Source: Dictyoglomota bacterium (GTDB lineage Bacteria > Coprothermobacterota > Coprothermobacteria > Coprothermobacterales > JAADFF01). From it: a DNA stretch of 64,000 bases. A model generated the notes under the pieces. It was not told the DNA's origin. It did not search any database and saw only the letters and a list, made by a program, of their open reading frames with translations. Below are positions 17,134 through 26,336 of the stretch, one piece after another. Position 1 is the stretch's first letter, and each line of letters opens with the position of its first letter. The position numbers and the translations under genes are program-made. Where the stretch lies: assembly GCA_013153035.1 (NCBI GenBank), contig JAADFF010000083.1:1-64000 (forward strand), in the 5' to 3' direction.

Positions 17134-17252
17134 GCGGACCCTTCGGGGACGGGTGAAATTCCCTACCGGCGGTAAAAGCCCGCGAGCCCCTTACGGGGTT
17201 GACACGGTGAAATTCCGTGGCCGACGGTAAAAGTCCGGATGGGAGAAGGGTC
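17134..17252 (+). ncRNA. FMN riboswitch (RFN element)
   Basis: The conserved RFN cores are plain: GGGTGAAATTCCCTACCGG, then CGGTAAAAGCCCGCGAGCC, then GGTGAAATTCC, GCCGAC-type CCGACGGTAAAAGTCCGG and ATGGGAGAAGG. P1 is formed by GACCCTTC (17137-17144) with GAAGGGTC (17245-17252). A second, identical GAAGGGTC lies at 17256-17263, right before the expression platform. It binds FMN and should lower expression of the riboflavin transporter gene that follows. Confidence 0.96.
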
Positions 17253-17262
17253 AATGAAGGGT

Positions 17263-17290
17263 CCCCCTGCAGTAAAAGGGGGTTATTTTT
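17263..17290 (+). promoter_or_regulatory. Expression platform: Shine-Dalgarno-sequestering hairpin of the FMN riboswitch
   Basis: CCCCC (17263-17267) can pair with GGGGG (17278-17282), which is the Shine-Dalgarno eight bases before the ribU ATG. TTATTTTT follows the hairpin directly, so it can also act as a short intrinsic terminator. Translation block, termination or both are possible. Confidence 0.75.
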
Positions 17291-17839
17291 ATGCACAAAG
17301 AAACTCTGCGGTTAAAAAATTTACTTATTCTCTCTGTTCTTATTGCCATTTCCTTCGTACTTGCCAGATGGCAAATTCCACTTATGCCACCGTACAATTT
17401 TCTAAAATTTGATCTATCAGAAACACCTATGATCATGGCTGTACTTCTATATCCAGAATTTACTCTTCTTACCGCACTGGCATATACAGCACTTGCATAC
17501 ATGGTCTATGATCCTATCGGTGCAACCTTCAAAGTTATAGCCGTACTCTCAATGATTTTACCTATCGGTATAGGGAACTTTTTTGCCCCAACTTACAGAA
17601 AACACAAAGGATTCCAAATCGGGCTCCTCATAATGGGAATAGCAACTAGAGTGGGTATCATGGTAGGAGTGAACTACTATCTTATAGAGATTGCACATTT
17701 CTGGGGCAACATATCCATGCCTATTAGTTACTATATTGTCATCATTCCCCTATTTAATTTAGGACAGGCAACACTCAATGCCATTCTTGGATATATAACA
17801 ACAACACAGATAGAAAAAATACTGGCAGGAGAGGCTTAG
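17291..17839 (+). CDS. ribU: Riboflavin ECF transporter S component RibU
   Basis: A 182-residue membrane protein with about five to six hydrophobic segments. The motif FLKFDLSETPMI corresponds to the substrate-loop motif of RibU proteins (K-x-D-x-S-x-P). It binds riboflavin and needs the shared EcfA/A'/T energising module, which is not in this window. The FMN riboswitch just upstream confirms the flavin role independently of the protein sequence. The stop overlaps the stop of the convergent FapA-like gene by four bases. Confidence 0.93.
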   Translation: MHKETLRLKNLLILSVLIAISFVLARWQIPLMPPYNFLKFDLSETPMIMAVLLYPEFTLLTALAYTALAYMVYDPIGATFKVIAVLSMILPIGIGNFFAPTYRKHKGFQIGLLIMGIATRVGIMVGVNYYLIEIAHFWGNISMPISYYIVIIPLFNLGQATLNAILGYITTTQIEKILAGEA

Positions 17840-19470
17840 GCTTCTCCTGCCTTACTTGATGAAGAAGGAACAATGTCAATAGGCGGTGGATCCTGCCATG
17901 GTTTTACCCTAAGATTTCTACTTTCATCACATGTAAGAACACAGTTTTCATAAATTCTATCGATATCAAACGTTGTATCGTAAAAAGTAGCATGAACCTT
18001 AGGATACACTCTATCTTTGATATATATTTTCTTACCCGATCTCAATGATTTGATCTCTGCAAGAAGATACTCATACTCTTCTTTCAACTGCTGATACTGT
18101 TTCCTCAGTTGTTCTTCCTCTTCTTCTAAAGATGCCACCTTTTTAATAAGTCCGAGATTACGAGCTTTTGTAAGATCTTTCTCAACATCCATTAGCTTTT
18201 TCTTGAGCTCGACAACCTCTGAAGATAATGTTTCAAAATGCTCTTTAACAATAGGGTCTATACCAACTCCGACATGTGTATTGGTGCCACGATCATTACC
18301 AAGAATAGGTGTAACAATATCATCACGAGCCATAACTTCCCCACCAACAATTCTTCCTCTAGCACGGGAAAGTATATAAACAGCCCCCCCAGCATGAACC
18401 GTACTTTGCATGAGAACATCCTCTACAACAACGTGGCCATTTGCCTCAACTTTAGCTGAAACAATCTCTTTTGCCAGTACATTACCACCAGCTTTAACGT
18501 AACCACCTGTTTTACATGTGATGCGACCTTGAACCTCGATATTTCCACCGGCCTCAATAGTAGCATCGGTAACAGAACCTTGAATATATACATCACCATT
18601 AGCTATAACCTTGAAACCGGGAAGCACATCACCATAAATACGAACATTCTGTACATTAGTAATATTTCCAACCTCATAATTCACATCACCATTGACAACA
18701 AATGTGTCTTCAACAACATATTTACCATATACTTTGCGTAGAATACCACTTTTCTTAGCAACAACACGCAAACCATCAGGAGTTACTTCTGTGCCTTCCC
18801 CAGCATATATCTGAAGATTAACGTCCTTTCCAGGGCGAGGAGGTATTGGCTCTCCAAAAACATCTTCTCCGGGAATACCAGGTGTTGGTGGTACCTTTTC
18901 AATGATAACGTCACCTTCCGATACAAAGACATGAGACGATATAGAATGCCAATCAACATTTTCCGTAGCAGAAATCTCTACAGGCTTGTCGGGATCGATT
19001 CTCACTATAACCTCCGCATCTTTTCCCCTTTCAGGAGGTTTACCCATACCTACAAGTGTTTTCTTGCGAGGACGTGAAAGGGCTTCTTCTATAAGAGACA
19101 AATCATATTTCTTTATACCTTTAGCTTCCAACTCCTCAACAACATCCTTAACCGTAAGTGGTTTACCATTTCCAAGCGGAGGATGATAAACGATATGAAC
19201 CTCTTGCTTATTTGGAGAAACATGGATCTCTATATGGCCATCACGATTAACAGGTGGGCCTAATAAAACCCATTGCCCCAAATTACGTATAGCCATTCCT
19301 ATAGCCTCTAAACTGCTAACAGGTATATGTTCTTCCGAAAGTACTCTTCTTACAACGGGAGGTGCGATTTTCTTTTTTAAACGGAGATAAGTACCCTGTT
19401 CATTAACATACAACTCTATACCATCAGCAATTTCCACACCCCTCCAAGCATTACTTGCAATAGTGCCCAC
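17836..19470 (-). CDS. FapA family protein (DUF342, bactofilin-like beta-helix)
   Basis: A 544-residue protein. The middle part (about 200-400) is a right-handed beta-helix of short glycine/valine repeats (e.g. VNGDVNYEVGNITN, IANGDVYIQGSV, IEAGGNIEVQG, VKAGGNVLAKE), followed by a coiled coil (about 425-475, ELKKKLMDVEKDL and later LEEEEEQLRKQ). This is the FapA/DUF342 architecture, implicated in flagellar or envelope assembly; its action is poorly understood. It overlaps the thiamine-binding gene upstream by one base. No flagellar operon is near. Confidence 0.87.
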   Translation of the reverse strand: MGTIASNAWRGVEIADGIELYVNEQGTYLRLKKKIAPPVVRRVLSEEHIPVSSLEAIGMAIRNLGQWVLLGPPVNRDGHIEIHVSPNKQEVHIVYHPPLGNGKPLTVKDVVEELEAKGIKKYDLSLIEEALSRPRKKTLVGMGKPPERGKDAEVIVRIDPDKPVEISATENVDWHSISSHVFVSEGDVIIEKVPPTPGIPGEDVFGEPIPPRPGKDVNLQIYAGEGTEVTPDGLRVVAKKSGILRKVYGKYVVEDTFVVNGDVNYEVGNITNVQNVRIYGDVLPGFKVIANGDVYIQGSVTDATIEAGGNIEVQGRITCKTGGYVKAGGNVLAKEIVSAKVEANGHVVVEDVLMQSTVHAGGAVYILSRARGRIVGGEVMARDDIVTPILGNDRGTNTHVGVGIDPIVKEHFETLSSEVVELKKKLMDVEKDLTKARNLGLIKKVASLEEEEEQLRKQYQQLKEEYEYLLAEIKSLRSGKKIYIKDRVYPKVHATFYDTTFDIDRIYENCVLTCDESRNLRVKPWQDPPPIDIVPSSSSKAGEA

Positions 19471-19781
19471 TAGGCATCTCCCCTATATTTTTTAACAGAC
19501 TGTACCTTACCCTCCATAGTAAGCTGTTTATCGGTTCTCTCATCTACTTTCAATGTATAAACAACTCTCTTTATCCCCATATCAAACATATGACGCTTGA
19601 TATCTAAAATAGCCTGAAAAATAATTTCTTCCTCTCCCTCAATAATCGTGCACATAGGTGTAAGTTGATATTTTAGATTATATTTATCTAGAATCTCCAG
19701 AACATGGGCAACATATTTACTGACAGATGGAGTATCTGTTCCCAAAGGTGTAACAACTAATGATGCTATCACGTGAGACAT
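19470..19781 (-). CDS. MTH1187/YqgV family thiamine-binding protein
   Basis: A 103-residue ferredoxin-like protein (PF01910). VIASLVVTPLGTDTPSVSKYV at the start and YQLTPMCTIIEGE in the middle are the family signature; homologues bind thiamine or its precursors. ATG at 19781, four bases after GGGAGGTGAT. It is coupled to the FapA-like gene. A TATAAT (minus) lies at 19803-19808 with a poor -35. Confidence 0.85.
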   Translation of the reverse strand: MSHVIASLVVTPLGTDTPSVSKYVAHVLEILDKYNLKYQLTPMCTIIEGEEEIIFQAILDIKRHMFDMGIKRVVYTLKVDERTDKQLTMEGKVQSVKKYRGDA

Positions 19782-19816
19782 AGGTATCACCTCCCTTTTA
19801 TGTTATTATAGAACAA

Positions 19817-20431
19817 ATGATTATCAATTCTAAAATACCGAATTTGTCAGTAGACGAAGAGGAAAAGTGGGCCTATCAGTTCTGGAAATACTTAATGGCT
19901 AGCCTATGGATTGTTGGTTTTATTTTAATTACCACAATAAAAATCACAATGTTTCATTCTTATATGATATTTGCACTATATCCCATATTAATTGCCATGT
20001 TCTTTCTCGATAGATACGGCACCATGTTTGTAGCAGGAATATCGGTAGCAATAGCAATGTGGTTCTTAGAAAACTATTATCTTATGCCATGGTATTTTAT
20101 AATTTATGGCATCGCTTCGTTTATAGCGTATAAATATGCATATGGAGACACTCCAACAAAAAATATGTCTTCGCAAATGCCACATCTTATTCACCAACCT
20201 AAAGCAAAAGATGAAAAGAACACCATATATGTTATGTACGCTATGATTATCGTTGCCCTTGGAAGTACTTTAGTAGATATATTTTCCCTCGGTAAAACCA
20301 TATTCATACTGAGATTTCCTATCCACATTATTGAGGCAACAGTATCGGGTATCGCCGCTATGCTTACCATTATGCTCTACGAACGGATAAAGAAAAAGAG
20401 GAGCGAACGCTCCCCTTACAAACCAATATAG
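19817..20431 (+). CDS. Unknown multi-pass membrane protein (204 aa)
   Basis: No family recognised. After a short soluble start there are about four hydrophobic segments between residues 27 and 112, a charged cytoplasmic-like loop (about 113-137, with KAKDEK), and two more segments (about 138-185), ending in a basic tail RIKKKRSERS. Size and layout are compatible with an ECF-type substrate-binding component or another small integral protein, but no binding motif is clear. It is divergent from the thiamine-binding gene with only 35 bases between the starts, and has no obvious Shine-Dalgarno, so the start is uncertain. Confidence 0.6.
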   Translation: MIINSKIPNLSVDEEEKWAYQFWKYLMASLWIVGFILITTIKITMFHSYMIFALYPILIAMFFLDRYGTMFVAGISVAIAMWFLENYYLMPWYFIIYGIASFIAYKYAYGDTPTKNMSSQMPHLIHQPKAKDEKNTIYVMYAMIIVALGSTLVDIFSLGKTIFILRFPIHIIEATVSGIAAMLTIMLYERIKKKRSERSPYKPI

Positions 20432-20451
20432 AATATAATTCTAATCTAACT

Positions 20452-21111
20452 CTATTTGCCCAGCTTTTGTTGCAAAGCCTGCCAATCACTCTTAAAACGT
20501 TCTATACCCTCATCTGTAAGTGGATGATTAAACATTTGCTTTAAGACTTTAAATGGCATTGTAACGATATCAACACCAAGTAAAGCCACCTCTTTTACAT
20601 GTCTGACACTACGAGTACTTGCAGCAATAATCTCCGTATCAAAATCATAATTCCAGAAAATATCGACAATTTCTTCAACAAGCTTTACGCCATCCCATCC
20701 TCTATCATCGAGTCTGCCCATAAATGGAGAAACATAAGTGGCACCAGCCTTGGCTGCGAGAAGTGCCTGCATCGGGGTGAATATCAGAGTAACATTGGTT
20801 TTAATACCCTCATTAGATAAAATAGTAACAGCTTTTATACCATCGGGGGTCATAGGTATTTTTACTACAACATTATCGGATAGATTAGATAGTTCTCTCG
20901 CCTCTTTAATCATCCCCTCTGCATCCTCACTAACAACTTCCAAACTCACAGGACGAGGATAAACGAGTTTTAGAATATCCTTGAAATGTATGTCCGGATC
21001 ACGTCCCTCACGGGCAATGAGTGTGGGATTAGTAGTTACCCCATCAAGTACTCCCCATTTTAAAGCAGTCTCTATCTCCTGTAAATTAGCAGTATCGAGA
21101 TATATCTTCAT
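20452..21111 (-). CDS. Transaldolase / fructose-6-phosphate aldolase family (FsaA type)
   Basis: A 219-residue short-form transaldolase: [34 protein letters not shown], the Schiff-base lysine in [40 protein letters not shown]. It transfers dihydroxyacetone units in the pentose phosphate pathway; FsaA-type aldolase activity cannot be excluded. It is the last gene of the tdh-yicC-remA-gmk-rpoZ run, 25 bases after rpoZ. Confidence 0.93.
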   Translation of the reverse strand: MKIYLDTANLQEIETALKWGVLDGVTTNPTLIAREGRDPDIHFKDILKLVYPRPVSLEVVSEDAEGMIKEARELSNLSDNVVVKIPMTPDGIKAVTILSNEGIKTNVTLIFTPMQALLAAKAGATYVSPFMGRLDDRGWDGVKLVEEIVDIFWNYDFDTEIIAASTRSVRHVKEVALLGVDIVTMPFKVLKQMFNHPLTDEGIERFKSDWQALQQKLGK

Positions 21112-21136
21112 AAAACCACCCCCTTAATGGTATGTT

Positions 21137-21355
21137 TTACTTCTCTATGAGTTCTATCTCTACTTTTCCCTCATAAATTTCCCTGATAGCCTGTTCAACA
21201 GGTCTAATATAAGGTGTCTGTGCTGCAAGAAGCTCGGAATTTGCTCTTTCAAGTGCAATAGTATAAGCACGCAAACCTACACCCTTTACCACAGCATATC
21301 TAGGTAGCTTGGTTATTCTCATAAGATCATCAATAGATATCTGTCTTTCTACCAT
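21137..21355 (-). CDS. rpoZ: RNA polymerase omega subunit
   Basis: A 72-residue protein downstream of gmk, its usual place in Bacillota. SIDDLMRITKLPRYAVVKGVGLRA is the omega helix pattern, although the usual NRY is replaced by PRY; VEQAIREIYEGKVEIEL matches the C-terminal part. It helps assemble RNA polymerase. Its start shares one base with the gmk stop. Confidence 0.85.
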   Translation of the reverse strand: MVERQISIDDLMRITKLPRYAVVKGVGLRAYTIALERANSELLAAQTPYIRPVEQAIREIYEGKVEIELIEK

Positions 21356-22017
21356 TATCGTTCTCCCTCCTTAAATTTATTGAAATCAAAATCTTCGTAG
21401 TCTATAACACCACCATTTTTCAATTTATTAATTAGATAGCGAGCACGACCACGAGTAACAACCCACTTACTCATATTTATTATATTCTTTATAGACTGAA
21501 CGGCCACATCGAGATCCTCATTGAGCACCATAAAATCATAGTCTACTATATAATCAAGCTCCTGCAAACTCCTTAAAACTCTAAGTTTTCTTATTTCTTC
21601 GTCTTCAGTACCACGTTTATCAAGTCTGTTGGCCAACTCTTTTATACTTGGTGGAAGAAGAAAGATAAGGACGACATCATCTACACTTCTTTGGACTTGC
21701 ATTGCACCCTGCATGTCAATTTCCAAGATAACTGTTTTCCCTTCAGCCAGTTTATCAAACACCTGTCTTTTAGGGGTACCATAATAATGCCCATGAACAT
21801 AGGCCCATTCAAGCAGCTGGTTATTTACAACCATCTCTTCAAATTGTTTATCATCAATGAAAATATAATCTTTACCCGGTATTTCGCCGGGACGAGGCTT
21901 TCTTGTTGTAACAGAAACGGAAATATACAAATCGGGCATCTCTGCAAGAAGCCTTTTCACCACTGTACCTTTTCCTACCCCAGAAGGTCCAGAGATAACA
22001 ATCAAACTACCTCCCAT
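21355..22017 (-). CDS. gmk: Guanylate kinase
   Basis: A 220-residue kinase making GDP from GMP. P-loop GPSGVGKGT (9-17), TTRKPRPGE, the GKDYIF region, the YGT motif and IDMQGAMQV are all present. It sits between remA and rpoZ with single-base stop/start overlaps, a common Bacillota order. Confidence 0.97.
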   Translation of the reverse strand: MGGSLIVISGPSGVGKGTVVKRLLAEMPDLYISVSVTTRKPRPGEIPGKDYIFIDDKQFEEMVVNNQLLEWAYVHGHYYGTPKRQVFDKLAEGKTVILEIDMQGAMQVQRSVDDVVLIFLLPPSIKELANRLDKRGTEDEEIRKLRVLRSLQELDYIVDYDFMVLNEDLDVAVQSIKNIINMSKWVVTRGRARYLINKLKNGGVIDYEDFDFNKFKEGER

Positions 22018-22298
22018 CAGTCTTCCTCCTCATCTTCATCTTCTTCATCCCACTCACCACGGGATACTAGTGTTTCAGGAAGCACAGCAGAAAGAACAAC
22101 GATACCTCCATCCATAATAATAACCGCCCTTGTTCGCCTGCCATAAGTAGCATCTACAAGCATACCAGACTCTCTGGCTTGTTTAATAAGTCTGCGAATA
22201 GGATTTGAATCTGGATGAACAATGGCTACAATTTTATTGATAGCTACATGTGAACCATATCCAATATTAAGAAACTGAACTTCTGCCACTTTTATCAC
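22017..22298 (-). CDS. remA: RemA family protein (DUF370)
   Basis: A 93-residue DNA-binding regulator family (extracellular matrix regulator in Bacillus). [29 protein letters not shown] and [16 protein letters not shown] are the family hallmark. The C-terminus is an acidic run of Asp/Glu (EEDEDEEED), not part of the usual domain. GTG start, overlapping yicC by four bases. The order yicC-remA-gmk-rpoZ supports the call. Confidence 0.9.
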   Translation of the reverse strand: MIKVAEVQFLNIGYGSHVAINKIVAIVHPDSNPIRRLIKQARESGMLVDATYGRRTRAVIIMDGGIVVLSAVLPETLVSRGEWDEEDEDEEED

Positions 22299-23140
22299 TC
22301 CACATTCATTGCATGCTCTTTCATTGCCTCTACCCTGCTACGCATGTCAACAATAATATCGCCTACAGCATGATGTCTAATCTTCTGTGACATTGTATTT
22401 ATCTCTCTCTGCAGCTCCTGAAGAAGTATATTTAAATTATAACCTACAGCATCATCTTTGCCAAACAGGGCTTTTATGCGCTGTATATGCATGCTAGCTC
22501 TCTGTATCTCTTCATCAACAAGAAGAGGGCTAATGGCCTGGGCAATATCTTTAACTGTTAACCCCTCAAGGGTATAGGCGGAAAGAATTTCTTCCACCTT
22601 CTTTTGAAGCTCTTCATAAATCTTGGGGAGCATACCTTTAATCTGGGCAAGTCCTTTTTCAATATACTCCAAATGCTCTTTTAGCACCTGTTCAATATAT
22701 GCACCTTCTTCTTTTTTCACAGACACAAATTTGTCGAGAGCATCTCTGGCAACACTGAGAACAATATCCCTTAATCCTTCTTTATCGGCTATATCCCAAA
22801 AGTTTGAGGTGTGATATACATCATCGAATGAAATAACACCCTGCAGTGTAGGATGCATAGCAAGGACTTCTTCTATAGTTTTCATATAAGAATGAATAGT
22901 GTCCCAATGTATCTCCAGCGCTTCGTCAGATGTCCACCTGATGGAAACATAGATGTCAACCTTACCGCGCCTCACAAAATCTTTTACAAGAGAACGAATA
23001 TCATATTCTACAAAATAGGCAAAACCCGGCACCCTAACATTGATATCAAGGTGCCGGGAATTTACTCCCTTTACACTAACAGAAACACTATAAACATCAT
23101 TTTGGCCGGTTGCTTCGGCAAATCCGGTCATACTCTTCAC
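22295..23140 (-). CDS. YicC family endoribonuclease-like protein
   Basis: A 281-residue protein. KSMTGFAEA at the start, [16 protein letters not shown], and near the C-terminus [19 protein letters not shown] are the YicC signature. E. coli YicC (RnlC) has endoribonuclease activity; the role in Gram-positive-type bacteria is not established. GTG start within the tdh stop (GTGA overlap). Confidence 0.9.
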   Translation of the reverse strand: MKSMTGFAEATGQNDVYSVSVSVKGVNSRHLDINVRVPGFAYFVEYDIRSLVKDFVRRGKVDIYVSIRWTSDEALEIHWDTIHSYMKTIEEVLAMHPTLQGVISFDDVYHTSNFWDIADKEGLRDIVLSVARDALDKFVSVKKEEGAYIEQVLKEHLEYIEKGLAQIKGMLPKIYEELQKKVEEILSAYTLEGLTVKDIAQAISPLLVDEEIQRASMHIQRIKALFGKDDAVGYNLNILLQELQREINTMSQKIRHHAVGDIIVDMRSRVEAMKEHAMNVE

Positions 23141-24171
23141 GGTTTCATAACCACCTTTCCAGCTTTACCTTCAAATAAGGCTTTAAAACCTTCTTCATAT
23201 TTTTCTAGAGGAATAACGTGGGTAATAATGGGAGACAAATCAACTACACCTTTCTCCAACAAAGAAACAGCTTGATACCATGTTTCATACATCTTACGGC
23301 CAATAATTCCTCTCACGGTAATTCCTTTCATAACAATACCATTAGCCACATCAAGAGATACATCATCTGATGGAATACCAAGAATCGTCACTTGTCCTTC
23401 TGGAACAACTATTTTTAATGCATCTTTTAGAGCTGCAGGAGCTCCTGACATTTCAAGAACAGTATCTACACCTCTACCCTTCGTTAGTTCCATAACCTTG
23501 TCATACAGATTTTCTTCTGCCACATTAATAGTAACATCGGCACCCATCTTCTTGGCAAGTTCCAGTCTAAAAGGTTTAATATCAGTGGCAATAACCATAG
23601 AGGCACCAAAAGCCTTGGCAAGGGCTATAGCCATATTACCAATTGGGCCGCTTCCAAGAACAGCAACAGTTTTTGCCCTAATAGGGGACTCCATAACCGT
23701 ATGTATGGCATTGCCAAATGGCTCCATAATAGAGGCCATCTCTAGAGGAATACCCTCTGCATGTACAAGATTCTCTTCAGGAAGAACAACATATTCAGCA
23801 TATGTACCATTTATATCAACACCAAGTATACGGGTATTTTTACATACATGTGCCTTACCAGTACGACAGAACTCGCATACACCACATACGACATGAGTTT
23901 CTGCTGTAACAATATCACCTGGTTTTATACGAAATACACCCTCACCTACCTCAACAACTTCTCCAACAAATTCATGTCCTATGGTTAGTGGTGGTTTAAT
24001 ACGATTCTGAGACCAATGGTCCCATTTATATATATGAAGGTCTGTTCCACATATAGATGTGCGAAGGACTTTAATAAGAACCCATCCCGGCTTGACCTCC
24101 GGAATTTCCACTTCCTCAAGCCACAGCCCAGGCTCTGGCCTCGACTTTCTAATAGCCTTCATTGTAGCCAT
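23137..24171 (-). CDS. tdh: L-threonine 3-dehydrogenase (zinc-type)
   Basis: A 344-residue medium-chain zinc dehydrogenase that oxidises threonine to 2-amino-3-oxobutyrate with NAD. Catalytic zinc ligands Cys41, His66 and Glu67, the structural zinc cysteines 96, 99, 102 and 110, and the Rossmann motif GSGPIGNMAIALAKAFGA are present. Threonine dehydrogenase rather than another alcohol dehydrogenase is favoured by SICGTDLHIYKWDHWSQNRI. The expected partner kbl is not in the window. AGGAGGTG lies five bases before the ATG. Confidence 0.88.
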   Translation of the reverse strand: MATMKAIRKSRPEPGLWLEEVEIPEVKPGWVLIKVLRTSICGTDLHIYKWDHWSQNRIKPPLTIGHEFVGEVVEVGEGVFRIKPGDIVTAETHVVCGVCEFCRTGKAHVCKNTRILGVDINGTYAEYVVLPEENLVHAEGIPLEMASIMEPFGNAIHTVMESPIRAKTVAVLGSGPIGNMAIALAKAFGASMVIATDIKPFRLELAKKMGADVTINVAEENLYDKVMELTKGRGVDTVLEMSGAPAALKDALKIVVPEGQVTILGIPSDDVSLDVANGIVMKGITVRGIIGRKMYETWYQAVSLLEKGVVDLSPIITHVIPLEKYEEGFKALFEGKAGKVVMKP

Positions 24172-24195
24172 AAAAACACCTCCTCAAAATATATA

Positions 24196-24222
24196 AAGGG
24201 CCCAGGTTTTACCTGAGCCCTT
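24196..24222 (-). terminator. Intrinsic terminator after the class I aminotransferase
   Basis: AAGGGCCCAGGT pairs with ACCTGAGCCCTT at 11 of 12 positions around a three-base loop, and TATATATTTT follows on the minus strand. It ends the long directon before tdh. Confidence 0.75.
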
Positions 24223-24269
24223 GTATGAAACCTACTTACTTGTTGTAGTTGTAGTGGTACTATTCAAGT

Positions 24270-25454
24270 TTAGGCCTCCTTCAGAAGTTTATGGAATGCC
24301 TCTTCCATACGATCCATACCAATCTTGATGTTCTCCATAGATGTTGCATAAGAGATTCTGATATAGCCTTCACCACCATCACCAAAAGAGGTGCCACCAA
24401 GCAGTGCTACACCAGCCTGTTCAAGGAGATAACTGGCTATCTCTGCGGCTGGTTTGCCAAACTTCTTAACATTGGGGAATGCATAGAATGCACCATGTGG
24501 CATAAGTGCATGCACACCAGGCATGTTATTAAGACGCTCAATAATATAGTCTCTTCTCCTATTAAACTCGGCCACCATTTCCTTAGGCTGATCCTGTGGT
24601 CCCTCATATGCTGCCTTACCAGCCAGCTGAATAAATGTTGGAGCATGAGAATATACATTGACCTGAATCTGAGAGAAAACCTCAGCAACAGGCTTGGGGG
24701 CAACAGCGTAACCAAGACGCCAACCTGTCATGGCATATATCTTGGAGAATCCTTCCATAAGAATTATATTCTTATGGAACTCATCAAACTCATAGAAAGA
24801 TGGAGCCATTTCTCCTTCAAAGTAAATACGATGATAAAGCTCATCAGCAAGAATCATAATATCTGTACCATCAACAAGTTCAAGAATTCTCTTAATATCT
24901 TCTCTCGTAAGAACAGAACCTGTTGGGTTGTGTGGCGTATTGATGATAATAACCTTGGTCTTAGGGGTAATCATACTCTTAAGTTCATCAATATCCAATC
25001 TAAATTCGTTTTCTTCTCTCAAAATAATGGGCTTGGGTACACCACCAGCAAACTGGATAGCAGAAGAATATATAGGATATCCGGGGTCTGGATATATAAC
25101 TTCGTCTCCGGGATTAACAAATGCCAACATGGTGTAAAGAATAATCGGTTTTGCACCAACAGTAATAACAATCTGCTCTGGATCAACCTTTGTGTTTCTT
25201 GTGCTTGCCACATAGTTAGCAAAAGCAGTTCTTACCTCTGGAAGACCTGGAGCGGGTCCATAATGGGTATAACCCTGTTCAAGAGCTTCAAATGCTGCCT
25301 TCTTAATGTGGGCTGGTGTGTCAAAATCTGGCTCACCAATTTCAAAGTGAACCACCTTCTTGCCTGTGGCCTCAATAGCACGGGCTTTGGCAAGAACTTC
25401 AAATGCACCTTCTCCCCCCATCCTCTTTGTCAATTCTGCAAATTTATAATCCAC
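24270..25454 (-). CDS. Class I/II PLP-dependent aminotransferase (aspartate/alanine aminotransferase-like)
   Basis: A 394-residue fold-type I aminotransferase: HFEIGEPDFDTPAHI, YPDPGYPIY, NTPHNPTGSVL (172-182), ILADELYHRIYF, and the PLP lysine in EGFSKIYAMTGWRLGYA (K238). The nearest well-known groups use aspartate, alanine or aromatic amino acids; the true substrate is open. GTG start behind AAGGAGGG. It follows ispH after a 45-base gap. Confidence 0.88.
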   Translation of the reverse strand: MDYKFAELTKRMGGEGAFEVLAKARAIEATGKKVVHFEIGEPDFDTPAHIKKAAFEALEQGYTHYGPAPGLPEVRTAFANYVASTRNTKVDPEQIVITVGAKPIILYTMLAFVNPGDEVIYPDPGYPIYSSAIQFAGGVPKPIILREENEFRLDIDELKSMITPKTKVIIINTPHNPTGSVLTREDIKRILELVDGTDIMILADELYHRIYFEGEMAPSFYEFDEFHKNIILMEGFSKIYAMTGWRLGYAVAPKPVAEVFSQIQVNVYSHAPTFIQLAGKAAYEGPQDQPKEMVAEFNRRRDYIIERLNNMPGVHALMPHGAFYAFPNVKKFGKPAAEIASYLLEQAGVALLGGTSFGDGGEGYIRISYATSMENIKIGMDRMEEAFHKLLKEA

Positions 25455-25499
25455 AAGTCATCCCTCCTTGCATAAACACATGCATATTTCATGACATAT

Positions 25500-26336
25500 T
25501 TATTGTATCACTTTTTTAAAATGCAGGTACACCTCTATCAGATGTTCCACTGGAGTAGAAGCCCCACCAACTATAAGAATATTCCGATAATCTTTGATGC
25601 TTTCGTCATCTATATCATCTGCTTTCTCGATCCAAATAGCAGCTGTATAACTCTTAGCCTTTTCGTATAACCGTTTTGTATTGGCACTATTTTTGCCACC
25701 TACCACAACAATGAAATCATATTTACTCCCTACCCTGTCAATAACTCCTTGTCTTCCTCTGGTAGCAGGACAAATGGTATTGACAATGCGTATATCATCA
25801 CTAATGGTATAAATATCCTTCAAAACATCTGGTACTTTAGCATATTCATAGGTCGTCTGGAATACTACACCAATAGGTATCCCTCTGGGAGCTTTGTCTA
25901 AATCTTTGTAGAAAACATATTTACCGTTAGGAAGATGAGACACAAGGGCTAAAGTCTCTTGATGATGGGGATCGGCAACAATGATAAGAAACCTTCCTTC
26001 ATCTATCAGCTCTTTGGCTTTTCGATGTAAATGCTCAACAAGAGGACAAACGGCATCTATAATATTGGCTCTCTTTTTTCCTAAGATATTTTTTATCTCA
26101 AGAGGAGTACCATGGGCCGATAAGATAACAGTACCACCTTCAGGAATATCCTCCGGAGGAGAAATCACTACCCCTTGCTGCTGTAACTCTCTGACCACTC
26201 GGGGATTATGGATAAGTGGATGGAGCATATACACAGGTCTTTTTCTTTTCAGAACTTCTTTTGTCACATCCAAGGCCCTACCTACTCCAAAGCAGGGACC
26301 TGTAGGAAATGCAATAGCTATCTTAGAGGCTGTCAT
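25500..26336 (-). CDS. ispH: 4-hydroxy-3-methylbut-2-enyl diphosphate reductase
   Basis: A 278-residue iron-sulphur enzyme for the last step of the MEP isoprenoid pathway. The three cluster cysteines are seen in GPCFGVGRA (Cys15), DAVCPLVEHLH (Cys97) and NTICPATRGRQ (Cys189), with SAHGTP and the HHQET motif carrying the proton-donor glutamate; VVGGKNSANT follows. It overlaps the cmk-plsC fusion by 14 bases; the cmk-plsC-ispH order is a Bacillota hallmark. Confidence 0.95.
   Translation of the reverse strand: MTASKIAIAFPTGPCFGVGRALDVTKEVLKRKRPVYMLHPLIHNPRVVRELQQQGVVISPPEDIPEGGTVILSAHGTPLEIKNILGKKRANIIDAVCPLVEHLHRKAKELIDEGRFLIIVADPHHQETLALVSHLPNGKYVFYKDLDKAPRGIPIGVVFQTTYEYAKVPDVLKDIYTISDDIRIVNTICPATRGRQGVIDRVGSKYDFIVVVGGKNSANTKRLYEKAKSYTAAIWIEKADDIDDESIKDYRNILIVGGASTPVEHLIEVYLHFKKVIQ

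Noticed and set aside
17099-17502. Minus-strand frames across the FMN riboswitch
   Set aside because: They translate the complement of a structured RNA and the 5' part of ribU; no support.
24291-25475. Long plus-strand open frame of 394 codons opposite the class I aminotransferase gene
   Set aside because: It mirrors the aminotransferase codons on the other strand, has a Cys/Asn/Ser-rich composition with no motif, and no Shine-Dalgarno. It is an antisense shadow.
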